From an uncultured Collinsella sp. (lineage in GTDB: Bacteria > Actinomycetota > Coriobacteriia > Coriobacteriales > Coriobacteriaceae), in the NCBI GenBank assembly GCA_958349325.1, contig CATWCP010000005.1:1-47151 (forward strand): 47,151 bases of DNA, read 5' to 3'. Position numbers and translations under genes: made by a program. Under the pieces are notes generated by a model. It saw nothing but the letters and a program-made list of their open reading frames with translations. It was not told where the DNA came from and searched no databases. This document shows positions 31,041 through 38,979 of this stretch, piece by piece; within the stretch, counting starts at the first letter, position 1, and each line of letters opens with the position of its first letter.

Positions 31041-31101
31041 TTTGTTCAAAAAAGAACAAAGACAAACAAAAAAATGTTGCAGTCGGTGTTCGAATGTGTT
31101 C
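31041..31101. promoter_or_regulatory. LacR-type operators before lacA
   Basis: The inverted repeat TTTGTTC-N6-GAACAAA (31041-31060) and the direct repeat TGTTC-GAATG-TGTTC (31087-31101) share the TGTTC half-site seen before deoR and lacF. Confidence 0.55.
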
Positions 31102-31210
31102 AAATAAACATGAACAGTGAAGAACCGCACATTCAGATGCCCGGACCTGAACGCGATTCAACACTTCCAAACAGAAACTACGCACCTGCGTATCTCTCAA
31201 GGAGGATGTC

Positions 31211-31639
31211 ATGAGGGTTGTAATCGCTTCCGATGCCGACGGTATGTCGATGAAGGAGTCCATCAAGGAGATGCTCATCGCCGACGGTCACGAGGTCGTC
31301 GACTATTCCGAGACCCCTGCCGCGGACTTTGTCGATTCCGCGACCGCCGTTGCCAAGGACCTGCTGGAGCACAAGGATTCCCAGGGCTTCGCATTCGATA
31401 AGTACGGCGTCGGCTCCTATATGGCCGCCGTCAAGATCAAGGGCATGGTCGTCGCCAACATTTCCGACGAGCGTTCCGCCTACATGACCCGCGAGCACAA
31501 CGGCTCGCGCATGGTCACCATGGGCCCGGGCGTTGTGGGCACCGAGGTCGCCAAGAAGATCGCCCGCGAGTTCCTGCGCGCCCAGTACGCCGGCGGCCGT
31601 CACCAGATCCGTGTCGACATGCTCAACAAGATGGCCTAA
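31211..31639 (+). CDS. lacA: Galactose-6-phosphate isomerase subunit A
   Basis: 142 residues. With LacB it converts galactose-6-P to tagatose-6-P. It has the RpiB/LacAB fold: MRVVIASDADGMSMKESIKE at the start and the LacA signature FDKYGVGSYMAAVKIKGMVVANISDERSA, where RpiB and LacB have a CGTGIG loop, then NGSRMVTMGPGVVG. LacA subunits lack the catalytic Cys, as here. AAGGAGG lies 5 nt before ATG 31211. lacB follows after 63 nt. Confidence 0.95.
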   Translation: MRVVIASDADGMSMKESIKEMLIADGHEVVDYSETPAADFVDSATAVAKDLLEHKDSQGFAFDKYGVGSYMAAVKIKGMVVANISDERSAYMTREHNGSRMVTMGPGVVGTEVAKKIAREFLRAQYAGGRHQIRVDMLNKMA

Positions 31640-31702
31640 CGAGAGCCACCGAGAACTCGAACTTCTACCTCAACTTGTGAATTCAGACGAAAGGACGTTC
31701 TG

Positions 31703-32227
31703 ATGAAGAAGACCATCGCAATCGGTTGCGACCATATCGTTACGGACGAGAAGATCTATCTGGCCGACCGCCTGGAGCAGGCTGGCTACAAGGTGCTCGA
31801 CTGCGGCACCTACAGCCACACCCGTACGCACTATCCCATCTACGGCAAGGCCGTGGGCGAGGCCGTTGCCAGCGGCAAGGCCGACTTTGGCGTGGCCCTG
31901 TGCGGCACCGGCATCGGCATCACCAACGCCGTCAACAAGGTTCCCGGCGCCCGTTGCGCCCTGGTCCGCGACATGACCTCTGCCCTGTATGCCCGTCGCG
32001 AGCTCAACGCCAACATCGTGGGCTTTGGCGGCAAGATCACCGGCGAGTTCCTGATGGCCGATATCATGCTTGCCTTCCTGGAGGAGCCCTACGAGAAGAC
32101 TCCCGAGCACGACGCCCTGATCGCCAAGATCGATGCCTGCAATAAGGCCGACGCCGAGGCTCAGGCTGACCCGCACTTCTTTGACGAGTTCCTCGAGAAG
32201 TGGGACCGCGGCGAATACCACGATTAG
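31703..32227 (+). CDS. lacB: Galactose-6-phosphate isomerase subunit B
   Basis: 174 residues, the usual LacB length. MKKTIAIGCDHIVTDEK at the start and the catalytic loop FGVALCGTGIGITNAVNKVPG with Cys67, then RCALVRDMTSALYARRELNANIVGFGGK. It supplies most of the active site of the LacAB complex. GAAAGGACG precedes ATG 31703. It is the last gene of the lacAB operon; a terminator follows. Confidence 0.95.
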   Translation: MKKTIAIGCDHIVTDEKIYLADRLEQAGYKVLDCGTYSHTRTHYPIYGKAVGEAVASGKADFGVALCGTGIGITNAVNKVPGARCALVRDMTSALYARRELNANIVGFGGKITGEFLMADIMLAFLEEPYEKTPEHDALIAKIDACNKADAEAQADPHFFDEFLEKWDRGEYHD

Positions 32228-32259
32228 CGGGTATCCGGCGTAATTAACTAGTCCGTTGA

Positions 32260-32300
32260 CGGCTCGCGTTTCTGTGAGGGGGCGCGAGCCGGTTTTCTAT
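32260..32300 (+). terminator. Terminator after lacAB
   Basis: CGGCTCGCG pairs with CGCGAGCCG (9 bp), then GTTTTCTAT. It separates lacAB from lacX-lacC copy 2. Confidence 0.75.
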
Positions 32301-32333
32301 CAGCCCAATTGGCCCAGCGGGCTGGACGTGCAT

Positions 32334-32346
32334 TGTTCTTTTGTTT
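32334..32346 (+). promoter_or_regulatory. Weak LacR-type box before lacX copy 2
   Basis: TGTTC (32334-32338), 3 nt, TGTTT (32342-32346). It is like the boxes before lacF and deoR but with a shorter spacer. Confidence 0.3.
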
Positions 32347-32430
32347 GCGGCGCTGCCTCATTACCTTTCTGCTCAAGGCACGACGTTCACAATGGATCGT
32401 GCGAGATGATATGTGAAGGAGAAGATTCCC

Positions 32431-33312
32431 ATGGAGTTTGTTCTTGATAACGGCTCTGTCCGCATTGCGTTGAGCACGGCTGGCGGATCGTTCACTTCGA
32501 TTAAAGCCAACGGTCGCGAGTACCTGTGGCAGGGCGATCCTTCGGTCTGGTCGGGCCAGGCACCCATTTGTTTCCCGATCTGCGGTGGCCTTCGTGACGG
32601 TCACGCAATGACCATGGGCGGTCGCGAGGTCAAGCTCGCCCGCCACGGCTTTGCTCGCAAGCAGGAGTGGAAGCTCGAGGAGCAGAGCGACAACATGGTT
32701 GCGCTGAGCTTAAGCTCTGCCGACCATGCCGAGTTGCTCGAGCAGTACCCGTATCCGTTTAAGATCGTTGCTCGTTACACGATCGATGCGGAGAAGGTGG
32801 CCGTGTCGTACGAGGTGACCAATGAGGGCACCGAGGACATGCCGTTCTTTGTGGGCGGTCACCCTGGCTTTAAGTGCCCGCTTGACGAGGGCGAGTCCTA
32901 CGACGACTACGAGCTCCGTTTTGAGCAGCGCGAGGCCGCCGAGCTCTGTACTGCCGTTCCCTCGACGGGCCTGATTGATGTTGAGCATCGCAGCAAGAAC
33001 CCGATGGTTGGCCATGACCTGCCGCTGACCCACGAACTCTTTGACTTCGCAGAGACCATCTTTGACGTGCTCGAGAGCCACGTGGTTACGTTGACCAAGA
33101 AAACCGAGGACAAGGGCGTGCGCCTGACGTTCCCCGATATGCCATACCTGATTGTGTGGAGCAAGCCCGAGGGCGACTTTGTGGCCGTGGAACCGTGGGG
33201 CGGCCTGTCCACCTGCTCCGACGAGGACGATATTCTGGAGCACAAGCGCGGCTGCCTGGTGGCCAAGCCGGGAGAGACCGTCACCCGCGGCTTTGAGATC
33301 GAGATCCTTTAA
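32431..33312 (+). CDS. lacX: LacX-type aldose 1-epimerase family protein, copy 2
   Basis: 293 residues, the same length as copy 1 at 8135 and nearly collinear with it: STAGGSFTSIKANGREYLWQGDP, APICFPICGGLRDG, KLARHGFARKQEW, FFVGGHPGFKCPLDEGE. ATG 32431 has GAAGGAGAAG upstream; the upstream GTG at 32413 lies before that site and is unlikely. lacC copy 2 follows after 53 nt. This copy belongs to the lactose branch, copy 1 to the GalNAc branch. Confidence 0.9.
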   Translation: MEFVLDNGSVRIALSTAGGSFTSIKANGREYLWQGDPSVWSGQAPICFPICGGLRDGHAMTMGGREVKLARHGFARKQEWKLEEQSDNMVALSLSSADHAELLEQYPYPFKIVARYTIDAEKVAVSYEVTNEGTEDMPFFVGGHPGFKCPLDEGESYDDYELRFEQREAAELCTAVPSTGLIDVEHRSKNPMVGHDLPLTHELFDFAETIFDVLESHVVTLTKKTEDKGVRLTFPDMPYLIVWSKPEGDFVAVEPWGGLSTCSDEDDILEHKRGCLVAKPGETVTRGFEIEIL

Positions 33313-33365
33313 CGAGCTATCGTATGTTTGGGGCGGGTCATGCCGCCCCGGAACAGGAGTTCAAC

Positions 33366-34301
33366 ATGATTCTGACCGTTACCATGAACCCGTCGATTGA
33401 TACGCGCTATCAGCTCGACAAGTTGATCATCGACGATGTTAACCGTGTGACGCCCGAAAAGACCGCTGGCGGCAAGGGCCTCAACGTGAGCCGCGTGCTG
33501 CTGCAGTTGGGCGACGATGTGCTCGCGACCGGTCTGCTCGGCGGACACATGGGTGCCTATATGGCCGAGCTCATGGATGCCGACGGCGTCAAGAACGACT
33601 TTGTGCCTATTGCCGGTGAGACGCGCATCTGCCTGAATATCCTGCACGAGGGTAATCAGACCGAGCTGCTGGAGAGCGGCCCGCAGATCGCCCCGGCCGA
33701 GCTCGAGGCCTTTACGGCCAAGTTCGCCGAGCTTGCAGCGAAGGCGGACGTCGTGACGCTTTCGGGCTCGCTGCCGCGTGGCGTCGATGCTGGTTACTAT
33801 GCCGAGCTCGTCAAGATCGCCGAGGAGGCGGGCGCCAAGGTGCTGCTCGACACCTCGGGTGCATCGCTGGAGGCCGCGCTGGAGTCCGACGCTAAGCCTG
33901 AGCTCGTAAAGCCCAACCTGACCGAGATTAACGGCCTGCTGGGTACGTCCTTTACGACCGATGATGTCGATGCCCTGCGCGAGGCGCTTGCCGCCGATGA
34001 CCGTTTTGCCGGTATTCCCTGGGTTGTCGTTTCGATGGGCGCTGCTGGTTCGGTGGGCTTCCATGAGGGCCGCGCGTTCCGCGCCAAGACGCCTGCGATT
34101 GCGGCTGTGAACGCGACGGGTTCCGGTGACTCGACCATCGCCGGTTTTGCGCATGCCATTGCTGCTGGTGCCGACGACGTCACCGTGCTCAAGACCGCCA
34201 ATACCTGCGGCAAGCTCAACGCCATGGATCCCAAGACCGGCCACCTGGTCATGGACCGCTGGGATGAGATCTTCAACAACGTTGAAGTAACGGAGCTGTA
34301 G
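33366..34301 (+). CDS. lacC: Tagatose-6-phosphate kinase, copy 2
   Basis: 311 residues, PfkB family. TAGGKGLNVSRVL near 33-45, TLSGSLPRGV near 133, NATGSGDS with the catalytic Asp near 255. About 85 percent identical by eye to copy 1 at 9076. ATG 33366 (MILTVTMNPSID) has AACAGGAG upstream; the longer frame from 33324 has no ribosome site. Last gene of the lac side, convergent with galT. Confidence 0.92.
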   Translation: MILTVTMNPSIDTRYQLDKLIIDDVNRVTPEKTAGGKGLNVSRVLLQLGDDVLATGLLGGHMGAYMAELMDADGVKNDFVPIAGETRICLNILHEGNQTELLESGPQIAPAELEAFTAKFAELAAKADVVTLSGSLPRGVDAGYYAELVKIAEEAGAKVLLDTSGASLEAALESDAKPELVKPNLTEINGLLGTSFTTDDVDALREALAADDRFAGIPWVVVSMGAAGSVGFHEGRAFRAKTPAIAAVNATGSGDSTIAGFAHAIAAGADDVTVLKTANTCGKLNAMDPKTGHLVMDRWDEIFNNVEVTEL

Positions 34302-34343
34302 GGTTACGCGGTTTTACCAAACCGCGCAACGGCTCGACGCTGC

Positions 34344-34442
34344 AAACGCCCCTAAGCGGCAATCTGACGTTCAATCGTCGGGCATGACCAGAAGGTCAAT
34401 GCCCTCCTCTTTCACGTCACCTTGCTCGCTTAGGGGCGTTTT
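34344..34442. terminator. Long three-tier hairpin between lacC2 and galT
   Basis: The outer stem is 15 bp and perfect (34344-34358 with 34427-34441). The middle stem is GCAA..TGACGT with ACGTCA..TTGC (34359-34370 with 34414-34425). The inner hairpin is GGGCATGACC with GGTC(A)ATGCCC. TTTTCGCTG follows on the plus strand. It probably ends lacC2 and may act in both directions; the size is unusual for a terminator. Confidence 0.7.
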
Positions 34443-34482
34443 CGCTGTCGTTGCCAAGACACCGGCGTTGCCTTGGTCGCAA

Positions 34483-34553
34483 GTAGTCATTGGGGACGCT
34501 CTTTAATGACTAGTCGTTTAAGAACGCCCCTTAAGAACGTCCCCAATGACTAC
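34483..34553. repeat. AGTCATTGGGGAC repeat, copy 2
   Basis: Inverted repeat GTAGTCATTGGGGACG ... CGTCCCCAATGACTAC. Its interior matches the reverse complement of copy 1 (29748-29787) with a 13-bp tandem duplication (GGGGCGTTCTTAA on the minus strand). Confidence 0.75.
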
Positions 34554-34598
34554 ACTCAAAAACGGTGCCCGTCGGCGATGTTGCCGGCGGGCGCCGTT
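34553..34598 (-). terminator. Terminator of galKT
   Basis: 16-bp stem AACGGTGCCCGTCGGC (34561-34576) with 34583-34598 and one wobble. The minus-strand tract TTTTTGAG follows. The stem core is shared with the hairpin after galM. Confidence 0.85.
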
Positions 34599-34610
34599 GC
34601 CTTGAGGACG

Positions 34611-34643
34611 AAATGATCCGTTTTCCTCCGTCCCCAAGGGATC
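34611..34643. repeat. 33-nt dispersed repeat, copy 2
   Basis: Exact reverse complement of 11603-11635, located between the galT terminator and the galT stop codon. Confidence 0.85.
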
Positions 34644-34655
34644 CGAACTCGTATG

Positions 34656-36275
34656 CTACAGCGAGTCGATAAAGCGCTGCTGGGCGGCGCGTCCTGCCTC
34701 GTCCCACTTAAAGACGCCGGCGTTATCGAGCACGTGGCCAAACACCACGCCGACCTCCTCGTGCAGGATATCGATGACGTTGTCCGCCGTAAGCTCGTCG
34801 GCGCGGCGGGCAAAAACATCTTCGGCCCATGCGGCGTGGCTGCGGCAAAGGTCGTCGCCCTCGAGCGCGCTGGCAAGGTCGTAGCTGGCATCGGCTTTGG
34901 CCGCCAGCAGGTGCTTGCGGACAGCACTGAGCTCAGGAACCAAGCGCGGCGGCAAAATGGCCAGGCCCATGACCTCGATCAGGCCGATGTTCTCCTTCTT
35001 AATGTGGTGATACTCGGCATGCGGGTGGAACACGCCCAGCGGATGCTCGTCGGTCGTGATGTTGCAGCGAAGCGCCAGGTAGGCCTCGTAGATCTCGCCG
35101 CCGGCATTGCCGCGGGAGTCGACGCGGCGGATGACGGGCGTCACGGTGTTGTGCGCCGCGCCATCGGCTGTGTGCGCGATGACGCCCACAGACTCATCGG
35201 TCCACTCGCGCCATGCCAGGATAATCTTCTCGGCAGCATCGAGCAACTGGGCGCGGTCGTGCGAGCGCAGTCGCAGCACCGAAAGCGGCCACTGCAGCAC
35301 AGTACCGCTGACCTGGTCAAAGCCGGGTACGCTAAACTGCGAGACCTCGGTGGCATGCATCATGGGGAACTCGTGCGCGCCGCCCTGGAAGTGGTCGTGC
35401 GACAGAATCGAACCGCCCACGATGGGCAGGTCGGCGTTGGAGCCAATAAAGTAGTGCGGGAACAGGTCCACAAAATCGAGCAGGCACGTCAGGCCCTTGC
35501 GGTCAACGTGCATAGGGCGATGCTCGGAGCTCATGGCAATGCAGTGCTCGTTAAAGTACGCGTACGGGCTGTATTGGAAGCCCCAGCGCTCGCCGTCGAG
35601 CTTAATGGGGATAACGCGCAGATTCTGGCGGGCGGGGTGAGCGCCGCCGTCGGCTGCGGCAGAGCGTCCGGGATAGCCTTCGTTTTCGATGCAGAGCTGG
35701 CAGGCGGGATACTTCTCGCCCGTGTTTTTAGCGGCGCCGGCCGCGGCAATATCGCGCGGGTCCTTCTCAGGCTTGGACAGGTTGATGGTGATCTCCAGGT
35801 CGCCCCAGTTGGTGGGGGTGCTCCATTTGATATTGCGCGCGATGGCGGCGCGGCGCACGTAGCCGGCGTCGCAGCACAGACCGTAGAACCAGTCGGTCGC
35901 GGCGCGGGGCTCGTTGACGCCCATGCGGCCGTTGAACTCCTCGTTTACAACCGAAGGCCTCGGCATGAGTGCGCCCATGATGCGCATGGCGATGCGGTCG
36001 CGGCCCGACGCCGTGTCCTCGGCAGCGCCGTTGGCAACGGCGGCCTCGGAAAGCACAGCAAGCGTGCCCTCTAGGTCGAAGTCGGGGAGTGTATCGGGGT
36101 GCAAGAGCGAAATCTTCTCGGTCTTGAGCGCCCAAGCCATGTCGAGTGCGGGGCCCGTGGCGCCGATGCACTCCAAAATGGTGTTGTATGCCCAGATGCG
36201 ATCGTCCTGGCCGATCATCGATCGGTGGATAGCGTACTCGATCAGGTTCTGCGCGGCCTCGCGCACGTCAGTCAT
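34656..36275 (-). CDS. galT: UDP-glucose--hexose-1-phosphate uridylyltransferase (GalT type 2)
   Basis: 539 residues, the long GalT form of Firmicutes and Coriobacteria. It swaps UMP between UDP-glucose and galactose-1-P. The active-site segment GGSILSHDHFQGGAHEFPM carries the HxH pair that replaces the classical HPH. LFPHYFIGSNADLPIVGG precedes it, and GVFHPHAEYHHIKKENIGLIEVMG is the family C-terminal block. I chose ATG 36275, which overlaps the galK stop as TAATG; ATG 36284 (AAGGGGG 10 nt upstream) is also possible. Second gene of the galKT operon. No galE is present in the window. Confidence 0.93.
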   Translation of the reverse strand: MTDVREAAQNLIEYAIHRSMIGQDDRIWAYNTILECIGATGPALDMAWALKTEKISLLHPDTLPDFDLEGTLAVLSEAAVANGAAEDTASGRDRIAMRIMGALMPRPSVVNEEFNGRMGVNEPRAATDWFYGLCCDAGYVRRAAIARNIKWSTPTNWGDLEITINLSKPEKDPRDIAAAGAAKNTGEKYPACQLCIENEGYPGRSAAADGGAHPARQNLRVIPIKLDGERWGFQYSPYAYFNEHCIAMSSEHRPMHVDRKGLTCLLDFVDLFPHYFIGSNADLPIVGGSILSHDHFQGGAHEFPMMHATEVSQFSVPGFDQVSGTVLQWPLSVLRLRSHDRAQLLDAAEKIILAWREWTDESVGVIAHTADGAAHNTVTPVIRRVDSRGNAGGEIYEAYLALRCNITTDEHPLGVFHPHAEYHHIKKENIGLIEVMGLAILPPRLVPELSAVRKHLLAAKADASYDLASALEGDDLCRSHAAWAEDVFARRADELTADNVIDILHEEVGVVFGHVLDNAGVFKWDEAGRAAQQRFIDSL

Positions 36276-37480
36276 TACAGCCATGCCGCGTAAGCCCCCT
36301 TGTCAGAGATAGCGTAATGACGGGCAGAGCCCTCGCCCAGCCAGCCGTTCATCTTGGCAATGAAGGTGTCGACCAGATCGAGCGGCACGAAGGCCTGGAT
36401 GGTGCCACCAAAGCCGCCACCGTGGATACGAACGGCGCCGCGGCCGTCGAGCACGTGCTCGGCCAGCGCCAGGGCATACATGGAAGGCTGCTCGGAGCCC
36501 AGCTTGGCAACGACATTCTGCAGGTACATGGCAGAGCTGGCGCCGGACTCGCGCGTCAGGACCAGGAACTGATCGATGTCGCCGGCGTTCAGGGCCGCCC
36601 AGCGCTTATCGACCAGGCCGTTCTCGTACCAGTAGTGAACGGCGCGCAGGCAGGCACGGTCGCCCAGTTTGGCACGCAGCTCGGGGAGCTTGGCGTCAAA
36701 ATCGGCAACATCGACCTCGCACAGGCGTGCCTTGCCAAACTCGGCGGCGACGTCTTGCATCTCGCGCGGAACGGCAGCGTAATCGTCGGTGGCGGCCACG
36801 TGGTCGGCACCAACCTTAACGAGCACGAGCGCATAGCCGTGATCCTCAAAGTTGAGTTCGAGCTTCTGGGTTTTAGGCTGAGCCTGGTCCTCAAAGTCCA
36901 TGTAGGCAAGGCCGCCCAGGCACACAGCGGCCTGGTCCATCAGGCCGCAGGGCTTGCCGTAGTAGTTGTTCTCGGTGCGCTGGCTCATCTGAGCGAGCGT
37001 GACGGGCTCAATGGCGGGCGCGCCCCAGAGCGTCTCCATGGCACGACCGTACGCGGCCTCGACGGCGGCAGAGCTGGAAAGGCCGCCACCCGAGGGGACG
37101 GAGCAGGTGAAGGCGAAGTCGAAGCCGTGGGGCTCAACGCCAAGGGCTGCAATCTCGTGCGCCATGCCGCGGACGAGGCTTGCGGACGTGCCCTTCTCGG
37201 ACTCCTGAACATCCAGCGTGTCGAGCGTGATCTCAAACGTAGGATAGCCCTCGTCGGCGACGCGAATCTTGTTGGAGTCGGTTGCCACGGCGATGCCGTC
37301 GACAGCGACATCGAGCGAGCCGGCGATAACGTGACCGCCTTCGTGATCGGTGTGATTACCACTGATCTCGGAACGCCCGGGCGCGTGCACGTAGAGCACC
37401 TGGCGGTCGCCGATGGGGCCAAACTCCTCCTCAAATAGCTTGGTGAGCGTGGCGAGTGTCTTTTCGTCGGGAGTGGTCAT
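36275..37480 (-). CDS. galK: Galactokinase
   Basis: GHMP kinase, 401 residues; ATP plus galactose gives galactose-1-P. The galactokinase signature HAPGRSEISGNHTDHEGG is at about 34-51, the ATP-binding VPSGGGLSSSAAVEAAYG near 120-137, and the third motif RIHGGGFGGTIQAFV near the C-terminus. I chose ATG 37480 (MTTPDEKTLA) because GAAAGGAC lies 4 nt upstream; the longer frame has no site. It is translationally linked to galT and divergent from lacI4, whose operators lie in the shared promoter region. Confidence 0.95.
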   Translation of the reverse strand: MTTPDEKTLATLTKLFEEEFGPIGDRQVLYVHAPGRSEISGNHTDHEGGHVIAGSLDVAVDGIAVATDSNKIRVADEGYPTFEITLDTLDVQESEKGTSASLVRGMAHEIAALGVEPHGFDFAFTCSVPSGGGLSSSAAVEAAYGRAMETLWGAPAIEPVTLAQMSQRTENNYYGKPCGLMDQAAVCLGGLAYMDFEDQAQPKTQKLELNFEDHGYALVLVKVGADHVAATDDYAAVPREMQDVAAEFGKARLCEVDVADFDAKLPELRAKLGDRACLRAVHYWYENGLVDKRWAALNAGDIDQFLVLTRESGASSAMYLQNVVAKLGSEQPSMYALALAEHVLDGRGAVRIHGGGFGGTIQAFVPLDLVDTFIAKMNGWLGEGSARHYAISDKGAYAAWL

Positions 37481-37524
37481 GGGAGTCCTTTCCTTGGCGC
37501 GCACGGGTGAGTTTTGCGTCGTTA

Positions 37525-37538
37525 TGAGTACGTTAACA
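37525..37538. promoter_or_regulatory. LacI4 operator 1 (galK side)
   Basis: TGAGTACGTTAACA, 45 bp before the galK start codon. The half-site TGAGTAC is specific to this module. Confidence 0.65.
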
Positions 37539-37588
37539 ACTTGAAGCGGCATGAACCAAGTGTTCACGATATCGCACGTTACGGGCTA

Positions 37589-37602
37589 TGTTAACGTACT
37601 CA
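37589..37602. promoter_or_regulatory. LacI4 operator 2
   Basis: TGTTAACGTACTCA, an exact inverted copy of operator 1. The two are 64 bp apart, centre to centre. Confidence 0.65.
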
Positions 37603-37633
37603 TAACACAACGCTTGTCACTTTTTGAGAATCT

Positions 37634-37664
37634 GGTAATCGGTAGAAATTCAGCCGTGAACGGT
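37634..37664 (+). promoter_or_regulatory. 21-bp-period direct repeat before lacI4
   Basis: GGTAATCGGT (37634-37643) and CGTGAACGGT (37655-37664), followed by a -10-like TATAAA at 37680. Confidence 0.5.
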
Positions 37665-37711
37665 ACTGCCGTATGGACTTATAAAGCAGAAGAGATGCAG
37701 ATAGAAAAAGT

Positions 37712-37725
37712 AGAGTACGTTAACA
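37712..37725. promoter_or_regulatory. LacI4 operator 3 (autoregulatory)
   Basis: AGAGTACGTTAACA differs from operator 1 only at the first base. It lies downstream of the predicted lacI4 -10. Confidence 0.55.
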
Positions 37726-37818
37726 TGCGTCCGACGATAGCGGGCCTCGGCGCGGGATGTATTTCTGCCCGGGCCGGCATTCACGCTATTCAGATCTCGC
37801 AAGGGTGAAGGTGATCCT

Positions 37819-38850
37819 GTGGCAAGGCGCCCGTCCAACGATACAGGTACGCGTCCGGTTTCCATGGCCGACGTCGCCCGCGCTGCTGGCGTTTCGCAGC
37901 AGACGGTTTCGCGCGTCGCCAACGGCTTGCCCAACGTTAACGAGCAGACGCGCCAGCGCGTGCAGGCTGCTATGCAAGAGCTCGGCTTTCGTCCGAGTTA
38001 TGCCGGTCGCTCGCTGCGCGACGGCCGTTACCATTCGGTCGGCCTATGCATCAACGATGTCACCAAGTTTGGCAACCTCTCAATGATCGACGGCATCGCC
38101 AGCGCTGCTCGCGAGCATAATTGCGCCATCACGCTGGTCGAGATGTCCAAGACCGAGGAATTCTCGCTTGCCGAGGCCACGCGTCGTATGGCCGCATTGC
38201 CGGTGGACGGCATCATCATCGGCATGAGCCGCATGGCGCCCGATTTTGAGACGTTTGATCCACTGCCGGGCATTGGCACGGTCATCGTTACCATGTATGC
38301 GCACCCGCGGGTGACCACGGTCGATTCCGACCATTACGGCTGCTCGCTATTGCTTATGGATCACCTGTTTGAGCTGGGGCACGAGCAAATTCGCTATATT
38401 GGCGGCCCGTCGTTCTCGGTCGACGAGCAATTTCGTCGAGCCGGTTGGCAGGATGCGCTCGAGCGTAAACACATCGAGCCGGCAGAGCCGCTCGAGGGCG
38501 ACTGGTCTGCCAACAGCGGCTACGAGGCCGGTAGGTACCTGGCCGAGCACGATCGCACCATGACGGCGATTTACGCGGCAAACGACCAGATGGCAAATGG
38601 CGCGATTGCAGCGCTGCGCGATAGCGGCCTGCGCGTGCCCGAGGACGTGAGCGTGGTGGGTGTCGACGATTCGCTCGATGATTTTGTCGCGCATAACGAG
38701 CTCACGACCGTTCGATTCGATTTGCATCAGCGCGGACGCGAGGTATTCGAGCATGCGGTTCCCGAGGCGGGTACGGCGGGCAAAACCGTTGCCATTCGTA
38801 TTCCCGGCCAGCTCATTATTCGACATAGCACGGCGATACCACGCTCATAG
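37819..38850 (+). CDS. LacI-family regulator of galKT
   Basis: 343 residues. HTH: SMADVARAAGVSQQTVSRVANGLPNVNEQTRQRV, with Gln-Gln at the specificity positions. The hinge is LGFRPSYAGRSLRDG, and the effector domain has PVDGIIIGMSRMAPDFETF. It is closely related to LacI2 and LacI3. Start GTG 37819 with AAGG 7 nt upstream. It is divergent from galKT, with three matching operators between, so it is the likely galactose-responsive repressor of the Leloir genes. Confidence 0.88.
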   Translation: MARRPSNDTGTRPVSMADVARAAGVSQQTVSRVANGLPNVNEQTRQRVQAAMQELGFRPSYAGRSLRDGRYHSVGLCINDVTKFGNLSMIDGIASAAREHNCAITLVEMSKTEEFSLAEATRRMAALPVDGIIIGMSRMAPDFETFDPLPGIGTVIVTMYAHPRVTTVDSDHYGCSLLLMDHLFELGHEQIRYIGGPSFSVDEQFRRAGWQDALERKHIEPAEPLEGDWSANSGYEAGRYLAEHDRTMTAIYAANDQMANGAIAALRDSGLRVPEDVSVVGVDDSLDDFVAHNELTTVRFDLHQRGREVFEHAVPEAGTAGKTVAIRIPGQLIIRHSTAIPRS

Positions 38851-38979
38851 TTTGCGCAGGTAAACGGCGATTTATCGTATTTCAATAACAATCGATAAGG
38901 ATGCCGGCAGATAACAGTTGGGATGCTGCCGAGTGCTATGATAGACGGGTTATTCTGTCTATCTAGGAGGCTTTGCCTG

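Larger units (their letters stand above)
30977..31210. other. lacA control region
   Basis: No coding region. It has a GGTRARCGGT-type site (31030-31039) with a weaker partner 21 bp upstream (31009-31018), a perfect inverted repeat TTTGTTC-N6-GAACAAA (31041-31060), and a TGTTC-N5-TGTTC box (31087-31101) followed by GAACA (31112-31116). Confidence 0.65.
37481..37818. other. Divergent galK/lacI4 control region
   Basis: No coding region. Three TGAGTACGTTAACA-type operators (37525-37538, 37589-37602 inverted, 37712-37725) and one 21-bp-period repeat (37634-37664). The first two operators form an 18-bp perfect inverted repeat (37521-37538 with 37589-37606), suited to DNA looping. A -10-like TATAAA (37680-37685) could serve lacI4. 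Confidence 0.7.

Noticed and set aside
34653..36074. 473-codon plus-strand frame
   Set aside because: Antisense shadow of galT, which has the complete active-site block.
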